Notes: generated from the letters alone by a model not told the origin. A stretch of DNA of 64,000 nt from Artemia franciscana (GCF_032884065.1 NC_088866.1:32345519-32409518), one strand, 5' to 3'; shown: positions 45,284 through 58,004, numbered from the stretch's first letter. Translations and numbers: made by a program.

Positions 45284-46205
45284 TGTTACGGGGTGGTTTC
45301 TTAAAATAATAGTTTGGGTTGTGATTTTATCTTAAAGGGGGTTTGCGTTGAGTTGCTTGGGACTCTTCTAAGTCTTAATAGCTTAATGTGGATATGGGAG
45401 CTAAATTATTAATAAAATAAAAAGGCTTCGTATAGAATCCCCAGTAACCTGGGAGACAGAACCATCTCAGTGTTGTTCGAGGTCTCCTGAAACAAATATA
45501 GATTCCCTTGGGATCGTACCTGAAGGCTAGAGGAACTGTACCTGATGCCCTAATACATAGACAGAAGATGATTAAATACGATAAGGTTTATTTACTTACA
45601 ATATACAACTATTGACAAAACAGCTTCAATGACTTATTGCATGAAAAGGTGAACATGAGCAAATTGATCTAATGCATTCGAATCTCTCTTTAAAACTGAC
45701 TATTTGCCCTTGCGTTGGGCTCATATATCCAACGCGCGATTTCTCTGAAAAAACACCCGCCGGACAGGCTTGGTGACCTGTGGAAGTTGACCTCCACTAC
45801 TATTGGTAATATTTAATCATGTGACTAGTCTAGCATTCAAAAGTTGTTTTTCTGGCAAGGATTTCCCTTTTAGTTTTGAGTTGAAAAACTCAGGGGTCAG
45901 AATAACTGGTTACTTAACTTGTTAAGTAACATTTAACTTATCTAAATGCACGTAGTCCAACTGCGTTGGACTATGCAGACTGTTAAATTTAGCAACTGTT
46001 AAATTCTAAATGATTTTATTCAAACCTTTTTCTAATTGAAATTTACTAAAGGGGTGTGACTGAGAAATTTAGTCCTGAATTTAAGAGTTCCTAGAAGAGT
46101 ATGGATGAGAGATTTGGTCCTATATTTGAGGATTTCTAAGGGGGTGTGAATGAGGGATTTGGTCCTGAATTTTATAGAGGGGAGGGGGCTGGTCTATATG
46201 TTACA
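45284..46205 (-). repeat. Truncated 5' LTR
   Basis: It matches 20204-21149 of the 3' LTR in the same orientation, including the AATAAA signal (45592-45587), but stops at TATATGTTACAT. About 730 bp of the sense 5' (U3) end are missing. It joins directly to an LTR in the opposite orientation, with at most 1-2 bp of shared sequence at the junction. Confidence 0.9.
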
Positions 46206-47854
46206 TAGATAGTACTCCAGTCTATTGAATTAAATTAAGATAACACCAAAGACAATTAAGATAACGCTTAAATGCAGAAGAGAGCGGGAGCAGGACAGAA
46301 GAACTGCAGTACCGGCCGTACCTTTGTACTTAAACTGCTGGGGATAGTTGATTCTGAGTCCCGCGCTTCCCATTTTATAGAAGCGTAAAAACAAAAAGTC
46401 TTTACTTTTGCTAAATGGTGATAAATTAGAAAATGTCATTATATTTGTTCAATCAGTAAATAGGGCAAGGACACGAAAATTGTGATTGGTGTGAAACTAA
46501 TATCCAGAACTAATAAGTGATGAACATTTAAAAAGTGCCAAATAGTGAATTATAAATTTAAGTAAATAAAAGTGCCAGTGGAAATCTTTTTATATTACGT
46601 TGTGTATTTTTATTTTTATTGTTAAAATACCTGGGATCAATTAAAAATCAAATATAACAGTTAAAACTTCAAGTAAAAATAAACAATTGGAACCAGGTAT
46701 TCGTGTGTAATAACAGTTAATGTCAAGTGTTGTGGTTAAATATTTTTTTAGTGCTAGGTGCAGGACATATATATATAAGGTGTAGGAAAATATTTCTTAA
46801 ATTTTAATCATCATTTACAAGGTTATGGAATTATAATAAAATTTTTATAGACAATAAGGAATAAATGCAATAGTTAAAGAAAGAGATTAGACTGATTGAT
46901 GGGAACATCAATCTACAACGGGAAAGGGGATATGTAACATATAGACCAGCCCCCTCCCCTCTATAAAATTCAGGACCAAATCCCTCATTCACACCCCCTT
47001 AGAAATCCTCAAATATAGGACCAAATCTCTCATCCATACTCTTCTAGGAACTCTTAAATTCAGGACTAAATTTCTCAGTCACACCCCTTTAGTAAATTTC
47101 AATTAGAAAAAGGTTTGAATAAAATCATTTAGAATTTAACAGTTGCTATATTTAACAGTCTGCATAGTCCAACGCAGTTGGACTACGTGCATTTAGATAA
47201 GTTAAGTGTTACTTAACAAGTTAAGTAACCAGTTATTCTGACCCCTGAGTTTTTCAACTCAAAACTAAAAGGGAAATCCTTGCCAGAAAAACAACTTTTG
47301 GATGCTAGACTAGTCACATGACTAAATATTACCAATAGTAGTGGAGATCAACTTCCACAGGTCACCAAGCCTGTCCGGCGGGTGTTTTTTCAGAGAAATC
47401 GCGCGTTGGATATATGAGCCCAACACAAGGGCAAATAGTCAGTTTTAAGGAGAGATTCGAATGCATTAGATCAATTTGCTCATGTTCACCTTTTCATGCA
47501 ATAAGTCATTGAAGCTGTTTTGTCAATAGTTGTATATTGTAAGTAAATAAACCTTATTGTATTTAATCATCTTCTGTCTATGTATTAGGGCATCAGGTAC
47601 AGTTCCTCTAGCCTTCAGGTACGGTCCCAAGGGAATCTATATTTGTTTTAGGAGACCTCGAACAACACTGAGATGGTTCTGTCTCCCAGGTTACTGGGGA
47701 TTCTATACGAAGCCTTTTTATTTTATTAATAATTTAGCTCCCATATCCACATTAAGCTATTAAGACTTAGAAGAGTCCCAAGCAACTCAACGCACACCCC
47801 CTTTAAGATAAAATCACAACCCAAACTCATATTTTAAGAAACCACCCCGTAACA
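46206..47854 (+). repeat. Extra LTR in inverted orientation
   Basis: It begins TAGATAGTACTCC, i.e. the LTR start lacking only its first three bases (TGT), and ends CCACCCCGTAACA at 47854. AATAAA lies at 47546-47551. It is otherwise complete and near-identical to the 3' LTR, but lacks the ~24-bp duplication seen there. Its outer end is the LTR 3' end, the same kind of end as at 20204. Confidence 0.9.
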
Positions 47855-47858
47855 CTAG
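47855..47858. repeat. 4-bp target-site duplication CTAG, right copy
   Basis: Directly follows GTAACA. It pairs with 20200-20203. Confidence 0.8.
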
Positions 47859-48600
47859 CTCACTTGAGCAAAATCATTTGTGTCCAACAAAATCATTGTT
47901 GGACCCTCTAGAGAGAAAAGAAGTGGAGGTAGGTACTTTAAATACTTTCCTGAGACATGCTTTAGCATCTAGAGACATACCTGAAAGTTTCATTTTTCTA
48001 ACCTAACCTCTTTCAAAGATGGCCAAAAGAAGCCAAAGTAAAATTTTACCCCTACTTTATGTCAAAAATACAGATTAGACAGCATTCTCAATGAATATAG
48101 ACTATGTAATGTAGGCATTGACCTAACCATTCTAAATTTTTTTCAACTAAAAATTATAGGTTGGTTTAGAAAGTAGGCCTGTTTGATTTGAAAATATTTG
48201 AACAACTCACCAATGTGATAGCTGCCTTCCTAAGAACCAATGTTTTAACAACATAAAAATTTTCTTCTGATTCCTTATTAAGCTTAGCCTATGCAAGGTG
48301 GGCCTAGACAATCAAAAACCCTTTAAATCCTAAGGAACATTCATAATATTACTTAAGGGTCACTGAAAAGCTAAGATTATTTCCACTATTAACGCTTTCA
48401 ATGTCTTTTCTTTAGACTAAACGATTTCATACTTATAATTTTTTTCCAGTGAAGCGTTCGATTGGCAATTCTGTGTTGACTTTCTAGGTCGACTTCTTAC
48501 TAAATAAAACGGCAGCAGAGAAAAAAGTCACCTTTTAAGTTAACTTTTTCAAGCCGAATCAAACGCAACTCTGATGTCATGTGCTTCTCATAAAACGCTT
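47859..48600 (-). repeat. Dispersed repeat copy Y, right part
   Basis: It continues copy Y after the LTR element. CTCACTTGAGCAAAAT here matches (reverse complement) the base run next to the empty site in copy X at 12340-12356. 48590-48470 matches 10740-10870. 47930-48430 is also a direct copy of 2480-2985. Confidence 0.75.
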
Positions 48601-51126
48601 GGATTAGTCAAATAAGTAATCGGACAAGTAAAATAACACGGGTTTATGTCGACAATGTTTAGATTTATTTACTAGAAGAAGCTGAAAACAAATCACGTGA
48701 GTCACATGAAAAAAGAAAAGTAGGCTATACAAATAGTTAATGGAATGATGCAAATTTTAAGCTATATAGGCTAGTTCTAAAGAATTATGCAGGATAAGAA
48801 ATGCCTTATAAGACCCTTTTTGCTTATGAGGGAACTACATGTGCTGGATGAAAGAAACTTCTAAGCATAGGCCAGTCTAGGACTTGAGTAGGCTAGAGTC
48901 CAAAGTTGAGCCTGTGAAGATGTTTCTAAGGCTAACAGCTCCCGTCCCTTAGTAAATCCTTCTATAAAAGTTTTATCACTTGGTTCTCTAATCAGTGCTC
49001 TCAAGGCTGGCCTGTAATAGCACAAACTTATTTTTAATAAGTTACAAATAATTTTAATAAATTTTTGACAACAACTGATAGTTTTAAAAATTACAACTGA
49101 TAGTTTTATAAAAATAAATTTTAATAAGTTACATTGCACAGCACAAACTTATTTGCACGCCTAATAAATTGCTGAACAGATATGGCTCTCAGGACACTTT
49201 TTAATTACTGTGTTGTTTATTTTGGCTTTTTAGCAAATCAATTGGCTGGTGCCTGCTCTAGGCTATATACAAACTAAAAGAAAGGACATGATATATTTAT
49301 TGAATTGATATAATTTCTTTTACAATGACAAGATGCTGTTAGCAGGTTAAAAATTCCACCCAATAATTAAGAGATTGACAATTCAAGTAGCAAAGAAATA
49401 GCAGAGAAATATGCTAATTAAAATAATATGCTTTAGGGCTATATCTGCAACAAATAGAGGAGGAGTAGTATATATTGTCATGGTATCAAAGTTAAGCTTT
49501 GATATAATGTTGATTAGGGAATTTGATGGTACTACTTTTGTATCTTATAGTATTTCATCCAGAAGAAAATATCTACTATACTATTACTTTTTCCAAGTTC
49601 CTTCCTTTACTTTTTCCATTCAGAACATAACATTTCCACCAATTCCAAAAACTTCTATGCTGAGTGAATAACATTCTCAGGAATGGAACTACAGATCCAA
49701 ATAAAGGTTACATAAAGTGTTTTCAACCCCATACTTTTGTTCCTTTCAGCAAATTTATCTACCTCTAAATCCCCCATTGAATGTTATTTCTAATGCAATA
49801 ATCATAGTATATTTTTCTTTGGCCTAGGACAGAAATAAGATGCAAAAAAGAAAACATACCATTTGATTCCCTATCTAGTGCTCTTTCTAAATATAACAGT
49901 CACATTCAACAAAATTGTATTTCAGCCCCCTCTTCCCCAACAATTTTTTGATTCAATTTTTAATTTGGAAACCCTAGCACCTATAAAATTAAATCAAAAA
50001 GCAAAATAAAGCAATAAGCAAATCAAGTAATTCATAAGACACTAAGGAAGTAAGTTGTTAGGGTGTATTTTTAACCAACTCCAACCATTGCATCTCCCTT
50101 CTTCATTAATTGAGGTTGTAGTCCCTGTACTCTTGAGGGGGCTTTTGGTTGTGTACAGGTTTGTGATGACTTTCTCCAGGGGGTTCTTTTCTAAGTCCCT
50201 GGGGCATTTGTTGGGTGCTTTGCTGGGATATGTTTTAGCAACAACTGAACTGATCTAATTTGCTTGATTAGTAAGTTTCTCAGTTACTTCCAGCTGATCC
50301 ATGCACTCAAGTTTGTTTCCACTTCTGATTGTAGAATTGTGCATTTTTTTCTCAGTGGCTGACTTGATTGTTAGACTCCTTTCATAAATATTTTTCAATT
50401 TCCTAGAAACTAAATCAAATGAGCATGGTTGACAGGTTTTATATGCAATTCTTACTTTGTATGTGCCCTAAACATGAATCTTTTGACTACAGAAACTTGT
50501 TAGTAATTTGTTTGTTAGTATATTTGAGGGGTAAGCTTTAGTTTATTAATGAAGTTCCTAGAGGATGTGCAATGCTGTGCTACAATGTCAATTTTTGATA
50601 TTTCGTTGAGCTGATATTCAGTATTAACGTTTATGGATCATTCACATTTGAACTTTGTAATTTCTTATTACAAATGTTTTTGTAATTTTGATTTTTTTGC
50701 TACTTTTTTCACAGTGATGTTATCCAGCAGGCATTATTTCTTTGCTACTGACAAGATTGTGATTTCTACTTATTTATGTAGGATCTTTTGCAGGGAATCC
50801 CTATAAAAAAAATAAAAAATGAATGCATGAGTTTGAAAGGAAAATTAAAAGTTTTTATGTATAGTTTGTTTTTTTTTGTTTTGGCTTTGGCTTTTGTCTT
50901 GTCATATATTTTAGAAATTGGTTAATGATTTGATATTTGTGTCTTTTTCAATCATGTACTCTTTTATTTATTTCTTTATTAATAAACTTGTCAGCTATTA
51001 GTTTCTAAATTCTACTAAGAAGTAGTTTATTTTGAACATTAAGCAAAAAATATTTCACTTATTGTGCCTCTCTTAGCACAAATTTAGACACTGCTATAAA
51101 CTTCAATTTTAACTCTTTTTTATTAG
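48601..51126. other. AT-rich region upstream of the V-ATPase C coding start
   Basis: No ORF has a recognisable domain. Because the first coding exon is preceded by a splice acceptor, a 5' non-coding exon and promoter must lie upstream, perhaps here, but I cannot place them. Confidence 0.5.
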
Positions 51127-51303
51127 GTTTGACAACGTCCTGGTTTCAAGGTCACCAATCCATTTGACAGAATGAGTGAATTTTGGCTTGTTTCTGTACC
51201 TGGAGATAAAACACCTCAGCAAGCCTTTGACAAGCTTAATGATGTTACAAATAATCAAAATGGCCTCAGTGAAAACTATAAATTCAATATACCAGACCTT
51301 AAG
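51127..51303 (+). CDS. Vha44: V-type proton ATPase subunit C, first coding exon
   Basis: The exon begins after the acceptor TTTTTTATTAG (AG at 51125-51126), with 45 bp of 5' UTR. The ATG is at 51172. The 44 codons start [14 protein letters not shown] and end [10 protein letters not shown] at the donor AAG|GTAAAA (51304), phase 0. This is the conserved N-terminus of the V1 subunit C family (ATP6V1C / Drosophila Vha44), including the SxPGDKT motif. Subunit C joins the peripheral stalks and the a subunit, and its release disassembles V1 from Vo, controlling organelle acidification. The next exon is 5.6 kb away at 56883 and in phase. The rest of the gene lies beyond the window. Confidence 0.95.
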
Positions 51304-51409
51304 GTAAAAACCTTTACTTAATATTGATTTTTGGATGAGCTGTCCTTTTTAAGTCAATTTTTTTTGTTAAGCTTTTAGAGGTTAAATGAATCAGTTTACA
51401 CATAAAGAA

Positions 51410-52650
51410 AGAGACTGATGGGGAGAGAGAGAAAATTAACCACCAGACGTTTGAAGGTGTCAAAGGAATGACAGCCCCATGATGCAGCTGGAAGCATATT
51501 CCATAATCTTGAATATTCCATCAGATGGCTGAAATCAGACCAAATGCATGATATGACAGGGACTTTTATGTTGTAAGAACAACATAATTAATATAATAAC
51601 CTATCAGATACTAATTAAGGGGTCAGAAGACAATTGGAAGTGTCCCATGGAGCCATGCATAAGTAAATGAAGCAAACATAAGGACATAAACTGAAAAGAG
51701 GTATATGAGGGGTTAAAAATAGATGGATTTGCAAGCTTTACAACTAGTCTGTCCTTCTCATAAAAAGACACCATTCTCTGCAAATTAAACTGGGATATAG
51801 ACTTCCATGTAGTAGGACATAAGAAACATATGGTTGGATCAAGGTCAAGAAAAGTAGCCATAGGATGGATCCTGGGAATTTGTGCTTCAGCCTATGTGTG
51901 ATGCCAAGATTCCTGTCGATCTTAGTTTTTATACATTAATATGGAATTTGTAAGACAAACTCTCGTCAAGAAGAATTCTGAAAAATTGGACATTACAACT
52001 TTCAGGTCTAAGAAGAATACCACTTGATGTACATACTACACAAAAACACGTAAAAGCTGTAGAAATTCTGGAATAAAAACCCAAAAATATGGCTCAGGCA
52101 TTAAGAGTCAAATAGTTCACATAAACCATGAAAGATTCTAAAATAAAGCAAAAGGATGCTTTTCCAGCAAAGCTTGATCAAATGCTACCAGCAACCTGTC
52201 ATTAGCGAATGCAACTAGGATGTCATCAGTATTTGACTAGAACTTGGTTTTACCAGCTGGAGTGGGCTGACACAAACTGCACCACACTTTTGAATGCACG
52301 TTTATATTGCGTGAAAAAGATCATTAATATAAAGGAAAAAAGTTTTAGGCCCAGGAAAGGCCCTTGCAGAACTTAAGATTCAACTTCAAAGTTATTTAGA
52401 CAGTTCTTGCCAATAAAAGTCATCCTATAAAAGGTACGAATGGAACAAAGATTCTATGCTACACAGGATCTGCATAGTATTGTTGTTACTTTCTAAAAGA
52501 GTATGGCAAGCAGATACAATACCCAGACATCCAATGCCCCAGAAGCCTGATACCCTCTTTCTATATATGTTTTGGTCTGAAGAATTTAGGGAGCAGTCTG
52601 AGTGTGCTCATAATTCTCATGTCTATTAATTACATTCTCATTTTCTGATG
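51410..52650 (-). pseudogene. Decayed LINE in V-ATPase C intron
   Basis: Minus-strand fragments in several frames: a KTFFLYINDLFHAI block (after RT block 4) at about 52360-52300; a DDILVAFANDRLLVAFDQALL-like block near 52230-52160; a LDESLSYKFH piece near 51960-51930; and the C-terminal SRLWNMLPAAS, DTFKRLVVNFL tail at 51530-51430. It is a CR1/Jockey-like remnant with many stops. Confidence 0.7.
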
Positions 52651-53353
52651 AAATAATTTTCATTATTGAGGCTTCTAAATGAGCATGAATGTCAGTTTTT
52701 GGTTAACGATAATGCCCGAGTATTTAATAGAATTTGTTGTTAATATTTTGCAATAAACTAGTGCTCTGGATATGATTTCACCACAGCTGTGTACCTTTCT
52801 CCTCCACCCTAAAGCGTTCAGAGCTTCATTCTTTACTTTCTTTGATGGAGACGCTTTTTCCTTTGAAGTTTTTGTCATGCCTTGTTCCTTCTTACTGGAG
52901 GACGTCCAGTTTTGTATGGCCTCAGTTGCATTGCCCAATAACATGTTTTTTCGGCAGCCCATTCATCCATTAAATGAGACTAATCACCTTAATGTTTCTT
53001 TTATTATAGCCCCAGAAAATGGAACCAGAACTGCTTTTCTCTAAAAACCTATTGTTTGATTAGCAGCTGTTCAAAAGATCACCCAAAGCTATCCATAGAA
53101 AATTTATCTGCAAGACATCTAATGTATTGTCCCCATTTTTCAAAGTGACCATATTCCATAACAATGCTTCATAACTGCCCTTACTATGGCTTCTAACACT
53201 GTAATCGTAGTTCCAAAAATTGTCTTCCTAACAGTTTAATCATTATATTTTAACAAAAAGGATAAGACCATAGAATGAAATTTAATTTTAAAACTTCTTT
53301 CACAGCATGGTTGCCCAATTTGAATTTTACGTCACTAATAGCTCTAGTTATCG

Positions 53354-53355
<2 letters not shown>
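52651..53355. other. Intronic AT-rich sequence
   Basis: It may include more of the decayed LINE (the minus-strand frame 52962-52675 is basic but unrecognised). Nothing else is visible. Confidence 0.4.

Positions 53356-53434
<79 letters not shown>
53356..53434. repeat. (AT)n microsatellite, ~39 units
   Basis: An uninterrupted AT dinucleotide tract. ORFs across it encode only Ile-Tyr repeats and are artefacts. Confidence 0.97.
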
Positions 53435-53437
<3 letters not shown>

Positions 53438-53639
53438 TCGATGTCATCAAAACAACTTGACCTTCACTTCAAAGATAATTCATTGTACAAAATACATGAA
53501 TAAGATGAGTCAAAACTTAGTTAACAAGGCAAAAAGAAAAAAAACAAATAGACAACAATAAAATTAATGACTAGTTTTCCTGGCTATTATATAATTCTAT
53601 AAAACTCGGGACAAAACTCTTGTAATATATTTTTTATGG

Positions 53640-55690
53640 CACTTGGTATTAACCAAGTGACATATAGCAATCGCAAGTTCTGTCAGTCGTTCTGTTGGTC
53701 TGTCTGCCCAGTTTTGCTAGTTCAGGCAGTTCCAGATAAGCTAGGACGATGAAATTTGGCAGGCATATTAGGGATCAGACTAGATTAACTTAGGAATAGT
53801 CGTTTCTCCGATTCGACCATCTGGGGGGGGGGGATTGGAGGGACAGTTGATTCAGTAAAGTTAGAAAAAATGAGATATTTTTAACTTACGAACGGGTGAT
53901 CGGATCTTAAGGATATCGTGTCTCAGAGTTTTTATTTTGAATCCCGACCGGATCCGGTGACACTGGGGGGGGGGGTAGTTGGAGGGAGAAACCTAAAATC
54001 TTGGAAAACGCTTAGAGTTGAGAGAGCAGGATGAAACTTGGTGGAAAAACTAAGCACAAGTCCTAGATACGTGATTGACATGACCAGAACGGATCCGCTC
54101 TCTTAGGGGAGTTGGGGATAGGGTTAATTCTGAAAAATGAGGTATTTTTGACTTATGAAGGAGTGATCGGATCCTAATGAAATTTCATATTTAGAAGGAC
54201 CTCGTAACTCAGATCTCTTATTTTAAATCCTCACCGCATTCAGTATCTTTAGGGGGAGTTGGGGGGGGGGGGGGCAGAAATAATGGAAAAGGCTTAGAGT
54301 GGAGGGGTCAGGATGAAATTGGTGGTAAAAATGATCGTAAGTCCAAAATACGTGATTGATATAACCGGAACAGATCTGCTCTCATTCGGGGAGTTGGGGG
54401 GAGGGTTAAATTAGAAAAAAATGAGGTATTTTCAACTTACAAAAGAGTGATCGAACCTTAATGAAATATCATATTTAGAACGAATTCGTAACTCAGATCT
54501 CTTATTTTAATTCTCAACCGGATCCAGTGTCATTGGGGGAGTCGGGAGGGGGGACCGGAAATCTTGGAAAACGCATAGAGTGAAGAGATTGGGATGAAAC
54601 TTGGTGGTAAAGCACAAGCTCAAGATACGTAACTGACACAACCGGACTGGATCCGCTCTCTTTGGGCGAGTTGGGGGGGGGTAATTGAGAAAAATTAGAA
54701 AATATGAAGCATTTGTAACTTCAAACGGTTGATCAAATATTCATGAAATTTGATATTTAAATGGATCTTGTGCTTCTGAGCTTTTATTTTAAATCACGAC
54801 CAGATCTGGTACACTGGGGAGGAGTTGGAGGGGGAAACGGGAAATCTGGGAAAATGTGAAAATTGAGGTTTCTTTATCTTACGAATGGGCGGTCGGATCT
54901 TAATAAAACTTGATATATAAAAATATCTTATGTCTCAGATGCTCCATTTTCATTTTGAATCGGATCCGGGGATATAGGGGGTTGGAGGCTTGGAAAAGAG
55001 AAATCTTTTAAAACACTTATAGTGGAGAGATCGGGATGAAACTTTATGGGAAAAATAAGCACAAGCTCTAGATACGTGATAGACATAATTAGAACGGATC
55101 CGTTCTCTTTGGGGGAGAGGGAGGGGGAGATGTTAATTCGGAAAAATTAGAAAATTGAGGTATTTTTAACTTAAGAACGGGTGACCAGATCTTAATGAAA
55201 TTTGATATTTATAAACAACTTATGTCTCAGAGCTCGATTCCGACGAGATCTGATGACATTGGAGGGGTTGGAGGGGGAAACCAGAAATCTTGGAAAACGC
55301 CTAGAGTGGAGAGATCGGGATGGAACTTGGTGGGTAGACTAAGCAAATATTGTAGATACGGGATTGACATAACCGAACCAGATCCGCTCTCTTTGGGGGA
55401 GTTAGGCGGGGGGGAGTTCAGTACTTTGGCGAGTTTGGTGCTTCTGTATGTGCTAGGACGATGACTATTGGTAGGCGTGTTAGGGATCTGCACAAATTGA
55501 CTTGATAAAGTTGTTTTCCCCGATTCGACCATCTGGAGGGAGGGAGGGGGGATGAAAGGAGAGGAAAAATTAGAAAAAATTAGGTATTTTTAACTTACGA
55601 GTGGGTGATAGGATCGTCATGAATTTTGATATTTAGAAGGAGCTTGTGTCTCAGAGCTCTTATTTTAAATCCTGACCGGCATTAAGCCTC
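53640..55690. repeat. G-rich ~280-bp degenerate tandem repeat
   Basis: The phrase GATACGTGATTGACAT and its variants recur at about 54067, 54349, 54625, 55072 and 55356. Most spacings are 276-284 bp, with one of 447, where a unit is degenerate. Each unit contains a run of 6-13 G (e.g. after 'ggatccggtgacactg' and after 'gagttg'), a GGTGATCGGATCTTAATGAA phrase and a GATGAAACTTGGTGG phrase. About seven diverged units are present. The + strand is the G-rich strand, and it is the transcribed-sense strand of the host intron. Short ORFs here are not genes. Confidence 0.85.
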
Positions 55691-55739
55691 TGATTTTCCT
55701 TTTAAATCAATCTATTGATTCTTAGAATTTTGCTAGAGC

Positions 55740-56510
55740 TTATGCCATATGGGCTCTTGGCTCTTCCGACCTCGTCACAAGTACCATATAAGCTCTTACC
55801 TCTTGTTGTTTAGCGGGAATGTGAGTTAGTTTGGGGACTTTTTGATATTTTATACGAGACGGTCTGTTGCAGGTGGGAAGGTAGGGTTCGGGGATGATGG
55901 AACATAATCGAGGAACAGACTGGGTCTTGGTAAAGAAACGAAGGCACAGGAGGTTCCTTCTTTTGGCCAACGTGGTGAGCTTAAACCTACCTAGTAGATA
56001 ATGATATGTCATCTTCCCTTCATCATTTATACTGCTCGTTTTTGGACATTTTCAATCTTATAAATATGCCTTTAAGAAAGACCGAAATGCCACACTGGAC
56101 AAACAAACTCCATTTTGGCCGAATAAAAGAACAATAAAGTTGGAAGAGATCCTTATGGGGGCAAAAATATTTTATCAAGGTTTTAGAAGGGACTACAAAG
56201 AGGAAGCTTGTTTGAGTTTGTTTTGAACATGGGCATCCCACTTCATGTCAGCAATACTTGTCGCCCCAAGTAGTTTGATGTATGTGACAGAGATTTTGGG
56301 AGGAATGGGGTTTGTGAAAGAAGGGGGTAATTTTATAAAATTTACTGTCAGAACTGACGTTTTTTTAGAGTTAACTTTCATCTTTGACAAAAAAGCTTCC
56401 TGTTCGATGTCGCCAAGTAACGTTATAATTGAGATTTTAGTATTTTGCCGACAAACCTCAAGTACGGTTCTGAAACGGGGACGCTTCAAAAGGTCAAGGA
56501 GGATTTGTTA
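55740..56510 (-). pseudogene. LINE RT fragment in the intron
   Basis: The minus-strand frame 56489-56193 ends in ISVTYIKLLGATSIADMKWD, the post-active-site YLG-type block. It is followed in another frame (56241-56023) by a LFQLYCSFIRPKWSLFVQCG thumb block, and in a third (56012-55740) by the C-terminus. It is a frameshifted 5'-truncated Jockey-like fragment. The region 56511-56882 has no recognisable coding sequence other than intron. Confidence 0.65.
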
Positions 56511-56882
56511 AATATTTTCAGAATGAATTGTCACAGTCTCAGGCACTCGTTTGACTGAACATATATCAGACGATAATTCGCATGAAAAAAGTAATTCGTT
56601 CCCACTTTCTATGGCTGTAATGAAGCAAAGTTTAAAGTGGATATAACAGTTTACAGATGAATATTGGCTGATTGCCAAAGATTGGGGTTTTGGCCAGCCA
56701 TCGGAGGTCAAACAAAAAGCAGGTCGTCCCTGAAAAGATTTGGAAGAGGTTTGAATGGGTTTGGGTGGAGGAGGAGCGTGCGCAGATGTCAGAGTCATTC
56801 GGGCTGGTGCTGCTGTACAATGTTTGTAGCATTAATGGTACAAGTGGATGTAATTATTTTATCAATTTATTTGTTTGTACAG

Positions 56883-57036
56883 GTTGGAACACTGGATCAG
56901 CTTGTTGGTTTATCTGACGACCTTGGAAAACTTGACGGATTTGTCGAACAAGTAACAAAGAAACTTGCAAATTATCTTGGCGAGGTCTTAGAAAATCAAA
57001 GGGACAAAATCTCCGAAAATTTGCTTGCAAACGGAG
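56883..57036 (+). CDS. Vha44: V-type proton ATPase subunit C, second coding exon
   Basis: The acceptor is TTTGTTTGTACAG (AG at 56881-56882). The frame continues in phase from exon 1 and reads [18 protein letters not shown] through ENLLANG, a highly conserved stretch of subunit C. The donor is GGAG|GTAGTA at 57036/57037, leaving phase 1. The following residues of the family (a segment with an FQWD motif) are not found before 64000, so the downstream intron is at least 7 kb. It contains the LINE at 58.1-62.5 kb in antisense. Confidence 0.93.
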
Positions 57037-57884
57037 GTAGTATTCCTATGTTATGTTCGTTTATTTCCAATCTATTTCAGGCTTCCTACGTGGTCGGTAT
57101 TTCAACAAGATTCACTATTTTTAAAGCTCGTCACTATGTGGCAGTATTTTTGGAAAATGGTCACTAAAGTCATTTTCATTAAGAAAATGGCTGAGTTTTT
57201 CTTTTTCCAAGAATTTGTGCTTCCAGGCCAACGCGAGCACCCTTTAGAGTGGAAGGATTTGAGAAAAAAGCCATTTTTTCGCGCTGCACGGCTCTCACTT
57301 TTAGAAGCTGCTCCCCAAATATATAGCCGGTCTCCACTCAGGTTCTTTTATTTGTGGACAAACGTAACATCAGCAGCTGACAAGGTAGGTTCCAGTATTT
57401 GACTTTTAACCAAAACGGTAAGACTGCAGTGCTGCTCATCTTTTCTTCTTGATATAAGTTTAAAAACGGAATACTTTGTCGTTGTCGTAACATATATGGC
57501 TGAAACTGTCTTCTTGTATTCCTTAGAAGTGCTACTCAGGTTTTTGTTTTCATTTTATGTAAAGCTGTTGCATGTAAATGAGAGCAGAGAGAGGGATTGA
57601 CGATCCTTGCCTGTGGAGTCTGAGATTAGGTTAATAGATGACGTCCTTTCAGAAGGAGGCAGATTAAGATCAACTTGATTAGTATATTTGAATTAGAGAG
57701 AGAGGACACTTTTATTATACATATCATCAATATACAAAAAAAACCACATCAGCCACTTTAGAAAGTCAGAGACTTGTTAGTAGTGGCTGATAAACATTAA
57801 TGAGCACCAATACCAACAACATTAACAAAAAAAAAAAAAAACAAAAAAAAAACAAAACAAAAAAAAAACAAAAAAAAAAACAAA
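57037..57884. other. Intronic sequence, no gene recognised
   Basis: A 125-codon + frame at 57025-57402 runs out of the exon but has no recognisable domain. An A-rich stretch starts at 57829. Confidence 0.45.
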
Positions 57885-58004
57885 ATGAAACAAAAAAATT
57901 GGGAACAAGAAAACAACTTGAAAACAAAGAATAAGAAAAAAAAAAAAAAAAAAATGAAACAAAAAAATTGGGAACAAGAAAACAACATGAAAACAAAGAA
58001 TAAG

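Larger units (their letters stand above)
20204..47854 (-). mobile_element. Env-bearing LTR retroelement with accessory genes, composite and rearranged
   Basis: Sense order on the minus strand, from high to low coordinates: rearranged 5' end (47854-45284), PBS-like site, gag, protease, RT, RNase H and integrase, unrecognised ORF, two SOCS-box genes, 2H phosphoesterase, Baculo_F-like env, 3' LTR (21879-20204). The Ty3/gypsy type follows from the RT-RNase H-integrase order and the GPY/F-like module after integrase, and the F-like Env suggests the errantivirus group. Two younger insertions lie inside it: a LINE (27.06-31.0 kb) and an RTE-type fragment (42.4-43.35 kb). Without these and the extra LTR the element would be about 21 kb, very large for the group, mainly because of the accessory block. 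gag, RT and env carry frameshifts, while the integrase, first SOCS-box and 2H frames are open. Flanking CTAG duplications and the empty site in copy X show that 20204-47854 behaves as a single insertion. Confidence 0.88.

Noticed and set aside
53250-53561. ORFs with long Ile-Tyr repeats on both strands
   Set aside because: Produced by the (AT)n microsatellite.
55195-55532. Overlapping ORFs of ~90-100 codons
   Set aside because: They lie in the degenerate 280-bp tandem repeat and are not preserved between units.
57025-57402. 125-codon frame adjoining V-ATPase exon 2, considered as an exon extension
   Set aside because: The subunit C frame needs the donor at 57036, and the downstream protein has none of the family's next conserved residues.
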